NCBI GenBank assembly: GCA_902363735.1
Contig: CABJBA010000002.1
Span: forward strand, 310,001-374,000
Origin: Clostridiaceae bacterium
Lineage (GTDB): Bacteria > Bacillota > Clostridia > Lachnospirales > Lachnospiraceae
DNA: 64,000 bases
Reading direction: 5' to 3'
Position numbers and translations under genes: made by a program. Below are positions 26,313 to 32,969 of the stretch, one piece after another. The number at the start of each line of letters is the position of its first letter. The first letter of the stretch is position 1. A model generated the notes under the pieces. The model was not told the DNA's origin. It saw only the letters and a program-made list of their open reading frames with translations, and ran no database searches.

Positions 26313-26621
26313 ATGAAAATTTTAGCCATCACGGCATGTACGGCAGGAATTGCCCACACATACATTGCCAAGGAAAAGCTGGAAAATGCGGCAAAAGAGC
26401 TGGGGCATGATATTAAAGTTGAAACCCAGGGATCTATCGGTGTGGAAAATGAGTTTACGCCTGAAGAAATCCGGGCTGCGGATGTGATTGTGATTTCTGC
26501 AGACATCCGGGTGAACAAAGAGCGTTTTACAGGAAAGGCGGTAGTGGAAGTTCCTATCAGCATGGTAATGAAATCCCCCAAGGGAGTGATTACAAAGATT
26601 CAGGAAAAAATGGGAAAATAG
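26313..26621 (+). CDS. PTS fructose-type EIIB component
   Basis: A 102-residue single-domain EIIB of the fructose family. It accepts phosphate from EIIA on Cys9 (motif ITACTAGIAHTYIA) and passes it to the sugar entering through EIIC. 'ADVIVISADIRVNKERFTGK' is the family's central segment. A strong AAGGAGG site precedes it. First gene of the operon EIIB-EIIC-aldolase-regulator-EIIA-isomerase, with the three PTS components on separate chains. Confidence 0.94.
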   Translation: MKILAITACTAGIAHTYIAKEKLENAAKELGHDIKVETQGSIGVENEFTPEEIRAADVIVISADIRVNKERFTGKAVVEVPISMVMKSPKGVITKIQEKMGK

Positions 26622-26660
26622 CAAAGCATTATAAAAAACTATGAAAAAGAGGGGAATACA

Positions 26661-27767
26661 ATGGCAAAACAAAAGTTTGATATTAAAAAACATGTTATGA
26701 CGGGAATTTCTTACATGATTCCGATTATTGTATGCGGAGGTATCCTTAGTGCACTGGCGAAGGGATTCGGGGGATATAATATCGGCAGTGCTATAGAGGC
26801 GGGGGCAACGCCCTTTTCCAATTTGAATCCATTTTCCTGGATTGGTTTTTGGTGGGGAGTGAATAAATTAGGTTCCATAGCAATGGACTTTGGAGTAGCG
26901 GTGATGACAGCCGGAGTGGCCTACTCCATTGCAGGGAGGCCCGGTATTGTGCCCGGTATGGTAATCGGTTACTGTTCGTCTCAATCCAAGGCCGGGTTCC
27001 TGGGGGGTCTTCTGATGGCATTCATCATCGGTTCCTTTGTAAACTGGATGAAGACCTGGAAACTTCCCAAGTGGGGCGTAGGATTGATGCCGGTTATGTT
27101 TATTCCTGTTATTTCAACTTTGGTATGCGGTATGATTTTTCTTTGCGTGTTCTCTATACCTCTTGCTTACATTATGGATGTGTTCCAGCAGTGGATTATT
27201 TCCTTAAACGGAGGTGCAAAAGCAGTAATCGGAGGTGTGATCGGTGCCTGTATGGGATTTGATATGGGAGGCCCCATCAACAAGACAGCCTCCATGGCAG
27301 CCAATGCTCTGGGCGCTGATGGAATCAATGGTCCCATGGCAGCAAAAATTATCGGAGGCATGACTCCTCCTGTGGGAATCTTTATCGCAACCTTATTAAA
27401 GAGAGACAAATTTTCAAAGGTAGAAGTGGAAACAGCAAAAACAGCACTTCCCATGGGACTTTGCTTTATTACAGAAGGTGTTCTTCCGTTTGCAGCAGCA
27501 GATCCTGCAAGATTTATTCCAAGCAGTATGATCGGTTCTGCCGTGGCGGGTGCTATTGCAGTAGGTATGGGCTGCGAATCCGTAGCCGGTCATGGAGGTA
27601 TCTTTGTGGTTCCTATGATGACAAAGCCCATATGGTTTTTAATTGCCCTGGTAATTGGTTCTGCGGTGACGGGAGTTCTTTATGCAGTCATTAAGCGGCC
27701 TTTAGACGAACAGGTAGAAAAAGAAGAGGAAGAATTTGACATGGATCTGGATATTAAGATCCAGTAA
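26661..27767 (+). CDS. PTS fructose-type EIIC component
   Basis: A 368-residue membrane permease of the fructose PTS family with about ten helices. Seen: 'HVMTGISYMIPIIVCGGILS', 'RPGIVPGMVIGY' and the conserved 'GFDMGGPINKTASMAANALG'. It ends in an acidic tail (EQVEKEEEEFDMDLD). Sugar specificity cannot be read. Fructose-family PTS of this split type take up fructose, mannose derivatives or sugar acids and amines. Confidence 0.93.
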   Translation: MAKQKFDIKKHVMTGISYMIPIIVCGGILSALAKGFGGYNIGSAIEAGATPFSNLNPFSWIGFWWGVNKLGSIAMDFGVAVMTAGVAYSIAGRPGIVPGMVIGYCSSQSKAGFLGGLLMAFIIGSFVNWMKTWKLPKWGVGLMPVMFIPVISTLVCGMIFLCVFSIPLAYIMDVFQQWIISLNGGAKAVIGGVIGACMGFDMGGPINKTASMAANALGADGINGPMAAKIIGGMTPPVGIFIATLLKRDKFSKVEVETAKTALPMGLCFITEGVLPFAAADPARFIPSSMIGSAVAGAIAVGMGCESVAGHGGIFVVPMMTKPIWFLIALVIGSAVTGVLYAVIKRPLDEQVEKEEEEFDMDLDIKIQ

Positions 27768-27798
27768 GGCTGTAAGTGATAGAAAGGACAATGAAAAT

Positions 27799-28683
27799 AT
27801 GTTAGTATCAATGAAAGCAATCCTTGATGATGCAAATAAAAATTATTACGGTGTTATGGCTATGAACAGCATTAATATTGAAATGGCCAGAGCAGGGATC
27901 ATGGCTGCAGAGGAGGAGCATTCCCCGATCATCATACAATTTGGACCGGGGCAGATGAAAAACCATGCCCATGCGGAAGAAATGATTCCGGTTATAAGGG
28001 AACTTGCAGGCCGGGTCCATGTGCCGGTTGCTTTAAACCTTGACCATGGTTCTGATTTCTACATTATTACAGACTGCATTAACCGGGGATTTACAAATGT
28101 TATGTACGATGGCTCTTCCCTGCCTTATGAGGAAAATGTAAAGCGCACGGCAATCATTACTGCTCTGGCTCATGGCATGGGATGCTCGGTGGAAGGGGAA
28201 CTTGGACATGTGGGCCAGGCGGCTCAGGAAGAGGATTCCCAAACAGATTTATATACCAATCCGGATTTGGCTATGGAGTTTGTGGAAAAGACAGGTATCG
28301 ATGCTTTGGCTGTTGCAATCGGTACGGCCCACGGGGCTTATCCCAAGGGAAAAATACCTAAGCTGGATTTTGAACGCCTTCACCAGTTGAAGAAGACATT
28401 AAATATGCCTTTGGTGCTTCACGGAGGCTCCGGCTCAGGAAAAGAGAACCTGGAAAAGGCTGTGGCAGGAGGAATTAACAAGATCAATGTATGCACCGAT
28501 GCATTTGAAGCAGGCAAAAAGGCCATGCTAAAAGAGTTGGAAAAGAATCCTGAAACAGATTATATGCATCTTTGTATAGCAGCAGAAGCCGGAATAAAAC
28601 AGTTTGCAAAGGATTACATGAAAGTGATCGGTTCCAGCGGCAGGTATATTTATGGAGAAGCAGTACATGTAGGAAATGAATAA
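27799..28683 (+). CDS. class II ketose-bisphosphate aldolase
   Basis: A 294-residue zinc-dependent aldolase of the fructose/tagatose-bisphosphate type. Seen: 'VALNLDHGSD' (catalytic Asp and zinc His region), 'VMYDGSSLPYEENVKRT', 'VEGELGHVGQ' (Glu/His ligands), 'VAIGTAHGAYP' and 'LVLHGGSGSG'. It would split a ketose 1,6-bisphosphate, or a ketose 1-phosphate, into two trioses. Sitting between EIIC and the PTS regulator, it probably serves this sugar pathway rather than central glycolysis. Confidence 0.92.
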   Translation: MLVSMKAILDDANKNYYGVMAMNSINIEMARAGIMAAEEEHSPIIIQFGPGQMKNHAHAEEMIPVIRELAGRVHVPVALNLDHGSDFYIITDCINRGFTNVMYDGSSLPYEENVKRTAIITALAHGMGCSVEGELGHVGQAAQEEDSQTDLYTNPDLAMEFVEKTGIDALAVAIGTAHGAYPKGKIPKLDFERLHQLKKTLNMPLVLHGGSGSGKENLEKAVAGGINKINVCTDAFEAGKKAMLKELEKNPETDYMHLCIAAEAGIKQFAKDYMKVIGSSGRYIYGEAVHVGNE

Positions 28684-28707
28684 TTTCCAAAGAATAGGAG
28701 TGTTTAT

Positions 28708-30672
28708 TTGAAGGAGGATAAGAACGCATTATATAACAACAAAATATTGCAGTGCCTCATAAGCAGAGAAATATATACCATGCTGCAGCTTGCTGATAAT
28801 GTGGGACTATCTGAGAAAACAGTGAGAACTCGGATTAAGCAGCTTGGTGAGTGGCTGGAGGCAGAGGAACTCGGAAAAATAGAGAAGCGGCAAGGGACAG
28901 GGATTTGGCTGGAAATCGGTGACCGGCAGAAAAAGATTTTAGAAGACCACCTGGAACAGAGGGAAAATCCTGCCGGGGATCTGGATAACCGGAATAAACA
29001 GCTTATGGGGAAGCTTCTTAAGATGAAGCCGGGAGAGGTAAGAACTTTGCAGCAGCTTGCAGAAAGTCTTTACCTAAGCCCGCCTACTGTCAGCAATTTG
29101 CTTAAAAACATATCGGAATGGTTTGAAGAACGGAATATCAGAATAACAGCCGTAAGGAACAAAGGAATATGCCTGACAGGCAAAGAGTATAGTTTCCGGA
29201 TTGCAATTAAGGATTATATGCTGGAAATGCTGCCGGAAGTCATGGAAGCCCTGTTTGGAACTTTTGCGCCGGGGGTGGATGGGGCACGCATCCGGCGCAT
29301 GATCGTGGAAGCGGAAAATGCCTGGAGGATCGAGCTGGCAGACAATTCTTTTAAAATGGTCTGGATCATGGCATGCTTGTCTGTTGCGCGAAAAAGCCTG
29401 GCCCATGAGCTTCTCTCCGGCAATATGCATGAGGAAGATATACAGCGATATAATGAATATTCCTTTGCTGAATCCATTTACCAGAGAATTGGCCGGGAAT
29501 ATCAGGTTGATTTATCGGAAGACGACACCATCCTTCTGGCAATGCTGCTGCTTTCGGCCAAAAAGCTAAAAAGCTTTACCGACATCAATCACGAAGATTA
29601 TGCCATGCAGTATGACAGAAACTTAAAGGGCTTTGTAAAGCTGGTAATAGAAACCATTGATGATCTGCTGGATACAGATCTTTCCGAAGACCGGCTGCTA
29701 TATGAAGGGATGCTTATCCATATGAGGTCGGCCATATTCCGGATGAAATATTCCACTGTCACAGGAGACAGTATAAGCAAGTATGTGAAGAGCGAATATA
29801 AGCAGACCTTTCTGGCGGCCTGGTCTACCAGCAGCTTATTTGAGGAATATTACGACGTACAGGTAACGGAAGACGAATTGGCAGGGATCGCACTTTACAT
29901 CCAGGCTGCTATAATCCGAAGAAAAAAGGGGAAGCCCCTTACGGCTTTGCTGGTCAGCCAAAGGGGAATGGCAGCCTGCCAGCTTTCTGTTGAGATGATC
30001 AAGTACGGTATACCTGAAATCACGGATATTCAGGTGGTCAGCGGCCATGATTTTAAGCTGTCCCTTTATCCGGAAACAGATATTATTATCAACGGGTCTG
30101 GTCCGGACCTGGAAGATGCCAGAGTGGTCTTAGTGGAAGACCGTATTGGCGAAAAGGAAATTGAGATGATACGACGGAAAGCTGTTCAGGTTTCCAGGCT
30201 GAGGAACAGGCCTGATTTCCGGTTCAGCAGCTTATGTCACCAGTTGTTTGAAGCTGATTTAATCCTGATCAGGCCTCAGATCCGGGATAAGGATGAGCTG
30301 ATCACCATGATGGTAAAAAGACTGGAAGAAAAGGGAGATGTGACCCCCAATTATTTGAAAGGCGTATTTGACAGAGAAAGGGCCACGACAACAAGTATAG
30401 GGAGAGGGATCGCCATTCCCCATGGAAATATGATGATGGAAGTGAATGAATCCAGAATTGTGGTGGCTATTTTAGATAAGCCGGTCAAATGGCATGAGGA
30501 TATGGTAGATACCGTATTCCTGCTTGCAGTAAAAATGACATCGAAATTTGAGATAAAAAGGACAAAGCAGTTTTATAAAGATTTTCTGCTGCTGACAGAG
30601 GATGATGACAACATGGAGGCAATGAAGCGCATGGAATCAGCTCTGGAGGTCTATCAATATTTTATCAAGTAA
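28708..30672 (+). CDS. PRD-domain PTS transcriptional regulator (BglG/MtlR-like)
   Basis: A 654-residue regulator. Domains in order: HTH (about 5-60), second winged HTH (about 95-150, 'VRTLQQLAESLYLSPPTVSN'), two PRDs (about 170-400), an EIIB-like domain (about 405-495), and an EIIA-fructose-like domain (about 505-650) with the phosphorylatable His572 in 'GRGIAIPHGN'. PTS phosphorylation of the PRDs and EII-like domains couples its DNA binding to sugar flux. The start is TTG 28708 behind TAGGAG. It lies inside the operon it presumably controls. Confidence 0.93.
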   Translation: MKEDKNALYNNKILQCLISREIYTMLQLADNVGLSEKTVRTRIKQLGEWLEAEELGKIEKRQGTGIWLEIGDRQKKILEDHLEQRENPAGDLDNRNKQLMGKLLKMKPGEVRTLQQLAESLYLSPPTVSNLLKNISEWFEERNIRITAVRNKGICLTGKEYSFRIAIKDYMLEMLPEVMEALFGTFAPGVDGARIRRMIVEAENAWRIELADNSFKMVWIMACLSVARKSLAHELLSGNMHEEDIQRYNEYSFAESIYQRIGREYQVDLSEDDTILLAMLLLSAKKLKSFTDINHEDYAMQYDRNLKGFVKLVIETIDDLLDTDLSEDRLLYEGMLIHMRSAIFRMKYSTVTGDSISKYVKSEYKQTFLAAWSTSSLFEEYYDVQVTEDELAGIALYIQAAIIRRKKGKPLTALLVSQRGMAACQLSVEMIKYGIPEITDIQVVSGHDFKLSLYPETDIIINGSGPDLEDARVVLVEDRIGEKEIEMIRRKAVQVSRLRNRPDFRFSSLCHQLFEADLILIRPQIRDKDELITMMVKRLEEKGDVTPNYLKGVFDRERATTTSIGRGIAIPHGNMMMEVNESRIVVAILDKPVKWHEDMVDTVFLLAVKMTSKFEIKRTKQFYKDFLLLTEDDDNMEAMKRMESALEVYQYFIK

Positions 30673-30685
30673 GGGGAGAAACAAG

Positions 30686-31135
30686 ATGGCGGTAAAAGAG
30701 ATTCTGGATAAAAAAGTTATTGATTTAAAGATGAAAGCGGGTAATAAGGATGAGGTAATCCGCCATTTGGCAGGTCTTCTTAAAAAGGCGGGATACGTGG
30801 AAGACCTGGAAAGCTATATGAAAGATGTGTATTTACGGGAAGAAGAAGGAATAACAGGAATCGGAGGGCATGTGGCCATTCCCCACGGAAAGTCGGATTT
30901 TGTGAATAAAGTCGGAATTGCAGTGGGAAGAACAGAAACCATGGTGGAATGGGAGTCCTATGACGAGGAGCCTGTGGACTTGTTTTTTCTGTTTGCTGTG
31001 CCATCGGACAGTGAGGGAGCAAAAGACCATCTGCGCCTGATTGCAGAGCTGGCTGGCAAACTTGGAAATGAAGCTACAATGAAAAAACTGCAGGCTGCTT
31101 CCACTTATGAGGAGTTATTGCAGGCTTTTTCATAA
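30686..31135 (+). CDS. PTS fructose-type EIIA component
   Basis: A 149-residue EIIA of the fructose/mannitol family that carries phosphate from HPr to EIIB. The active histidine is His67 in 'GGHVAIPHGKSDF'. 'VDLFFLFAVPSDSEGAKDHL' is typical. It is 13 bases after the regulator, and GGGGAG precedes the start. Confidence 0.94.
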   Translation: MAVKEILDKKVIDLKMKAGNKDEVIRHLAGLLKKAGYVEDLESYMKDVYLREEEGITGIGGHVAIPHGKSDFVNKVGIAVGRTETMVEWESYDEEPVDLFFLFAVPSDSEGAKDHLRLIAELAGKLGNEATMKKLQAASTYEELLQAFS

Positions 31136-31192
31136 TTCAGCTATGAGAAAACAAGTATAGATGGAACAACATACGGAAAGGAATATAAGAAA

Positions 31193-31864
31193 ATGAAAAT
31201 CGCATTATTAAATGAATTCAGCCAGGCACCCAAGAACGGAATCATATTAAAAGAATTAAAGTCTACAGCAGAGGCATTGGGTCATCAGGTGTACAATGTG
31301 GCTATGGAAAAGCCTCTGTCAGACCAGGATGTGCCGGAGGCATATACAGAGGATAATCCAAGGCTTACTTATCTGCATTTAGGAATCCAGGCAGCCCTTC
31401 TCTTGAACTCCGGGGCAGTTGACTTTGTAGTCACCGGCTGCGGAACCGGACAAGGTGCCCTGATGTCCTTAAATATGTATCCCGGAGTTGTATGCGGCTA
31501 TTGTATGGAACCTACGGATGCTTATCTGTTTTTGCAGATCAATAACGGAAACGCTCTTTCATTTCCCTTTGCAAAGGGCTTTGGATGGGGAGGAGAGCTG
31601 AACTTAAACAATATTTTCACCACAGCCTTTGGCTCCCCAAAAGGAATGGGATACCCCAAGGAAAGAAAAGAGGCGCAGAACAGGAATGCAGATCTTCTTT
31701 TTGATGTCAAAAACCAGATAGCCAAACCATTGCTGGAAGGGTTAAAGGCCCTTGATTCTCAGATGGTAAAGGAATGCATGATCCCAAGATTTCTGGATTG
31801 CTTTTATGAAGGTTGTAAAGATGAGGAAATCAGAGCGTTTGTAGACCAGGTAGCTGCACTTTAA
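31193..31864 (+). CDS. RpiB/LacA/LacB-type sugar-phosphate isomerase
   Basis: A 223-residue protein. The N-terminal 150 residues follow the RpiB/LacAB fold ('NPRLTYLHLGIQAALLLNSG', 'DFVVTGCGTGQGALMSLNMY', 'GVVCGY', 'NGNALSFPFAKGFG'), and it is longer than RpiB itself (about 150). It would interconvert an aldose and ketose phosphate. Last gene of the PTS operon, so it probably isomerises the imported phosphorylated sugar before the aldolase step. Confidence 0.88.
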   Translation: MKIALLNEFSQAPKNGIILKELKSTAEALGHQVYNVAMEKPLSDQDVPEAYTEDNPRLTYLHLGIQAALLLNSGAVDFVVTGCGTGQGALMSLNMYPGVVCGYCMEPTDAYLFLQINNGNALSFPFAKGFGWGGELNLNNIFTTAFGSPKGMGYPKERKEAQNRNADLLFDVKNQIAKPLLEGLKALDSQMVKECMIPRFLDCFYEGCKDEEIRAFVDQVAAL

Positions 31865-31983
31865 TGAATGTAAAATAAAAAGAAAAAATAAAGCTGTTTC
31901 ACCTCTTATCCATTGTGATTCCCCAGGTATTGGTGTAAAATCCATATAGGAGTAAATACTGACATCATTCAAAGGAGTTCACT

Positions 31984-32610
31984 ATGAGAAAAAAAGAAGT
32001 GTTTTCAAACCGGCGGCCTGGAATCATTGGTGAAGGAACATTCAGGCAGTATGCGGTATTGATTCCCATGATTCATATTTCCGGGAACACTTATCTCCTG
32101 TTCGAGAAACGGTCCGATGAACTAAGGAGTCAGCCGGGAGAGATCTGTTTCCCCGGGGGGAAGCTGGAGCCGGGAGAAAATCTGCAGGAATGCGCAGTGA
32201 GGGAAACGGTGGAAGAGCTTAAGGTCAGCCCCGGCCAGATTGACGTCCTGGGGCCGGGAGATATCTTTGTGTCTCCATTTAATTTAATTATTCACCCCTA
32301 TATTGGCTTTATAAGAGATTATCAGGATACATTCAGTACCGATGAAGTGGCCGAAGTAATAAAAGTCCCACTATCCTACTTCCTTTGTCAGTCTCCGGAA
32401 ACCTATGTCAACAGACTGGTTTCAGAACGTCAGGAAAATTTCCCCTACGAGTGGATACCTGGGGGAGAAAAGTATCCCTGGGTAAAAGGCTCTTATGATA
32501 TTCTGTTTTACCGGTATGAGAAATGGATTTTATGGGGAATGACAGCGCTGATGGCTAAATCGGCTGCCAACTTGATCCATGAGTATGATTTGAGTATAGA
32601 GCCGGATTAA
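31984..32610 (+). CDS. Nudix hydrolase, probable CoA pyrophosphatase
   Basis: A 208-residue Nudix protein. The box is complete: 'GGKLEPGENLQECAVRETVEEL' pattern at about residues 59-80 with the REx2EE core. It is preceded by 'RSDELRSQPGEICFPGG', the LRxxxGxxxFPGG signature that marks CoA-hydrolysing Nudix enzymes. These split CoA into 3',5'-ADP and phosphopantetheine. It forms its own unit with AAAGGAG upstream and a terminator downstream. Confidence 0.9.
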   Translation: MRKKEVFSNRRPGIIGEGTFRQYAVLIPMIHISGNTYLLFEKRSDELRSQPGEICFPGGKLEPGENLQECAVRETVEELKVSPGQIDVLGPGDIFVSPFNLIIHPYIGFIRDYQDTFSTDEVAEVIKVPLSYFLCQSPETYVNRLVSERQENFPYEWIPGGEKYPWVKGSYDILFYRYEKWILWGMTALMAKSAANLIHEYDLSIEPD

Positions 32611-32689
32611 GATCTTAAAAAACAGATGTTTATCAGGTCTCTCCATGAGGGCATGACATTTCCCGAATGCATGAAATTAATATCAGTAT

Positions 32690-32722
32690 AAAAGGTAGAT
32701 TCTTCGGAATCTGCCTTTTTTG
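32690..32722 (+). terminator. intrinsic terminator of the Nudix gene
   Basis: The hairpin AAAGG-AGATTC, a TTCG tetraloop, GAATCT-CCTTT (one mismatch in the stem), followed by a T-run. A classical strong terminator. Confidence 0.88.
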
Positions 32723-32779
32723 TTTTTCTCCTTTCACTGATGAAGGGTAAATGACCACAAATCAGATAAAAAAATATTG

Positions 32780-32797
32780 TCTTAATTCAGTCTTAAT
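32780..32797 (+). promoter_or_regulatory. KdpE-like direct-repeat box of the P-type ATPase operon
   Basis: TCTTAATTCAGTCTTAAT: two TCTTAAT half-sites 11 bp apart, the spacing of OmpR/PhoB-family regulators. The second half-site occupies the -35 position, 17 bases before TAATCC. An almost identical box (16 of 18 bases) with identical spacing lies before kdpDE at 50609-50626. That it binds KdpE is inferred. Confidence 0.65.
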
Positions 32798-32813
32798 GTT
32801 CTTGTGAAAACCC

Positions 32814-32819
32814 TAATCC
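32814..32819 (+). promoter_or_regulatory. -10 element of the P-type ATPase operon
   Basis: TAATCC, exactly 16 bases after the direct-repeat box, matching TAATAC at the same distance in the kdpDE promoter. The hexamer is a poor match to consensus on its own, which suits a promoter that needs an activator. Confidence 0.5.
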
Positions 32820-32969
32820 ACCGCTAATGCTATAAATGATATATTGAAAATACTCCATCGGTACAAATGAGTTTTGCAAGCAATGCAAGAATTGTTTAAA
32901 CGGATGGGGAACCTATATAGGCCTATGCAAATATGGCCATAACAGAAAGAGAGTGAAAATAACACAATT

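Larger units (their letters stand above)
32611..32969. other. intergenic region with terminator, promoter and long leader
   Basis: 359 bases that hold the Nudix terminator (32690-32721), the KdpE-like box and -10 of the P-type ATPase operon, then a leader of about 144 bases. The leader contains short inverted repeats (TTGCA-N5-TGCAA; CCATC near 32854 with GATGG near 32904; CCTATATAGG). It may fold, but I cannot match it to a known riboswitch class. Confidence 0.6.

Noticed and set aside
32820..32969. Possible c-di-AMP (ydaO) riboswitch before the P-type ATPase
   Set aside because: A GGGGAACC-like segment is present, but it lies only about 65 bases before the start codon and the remaining conserved parts of the motif are missing.
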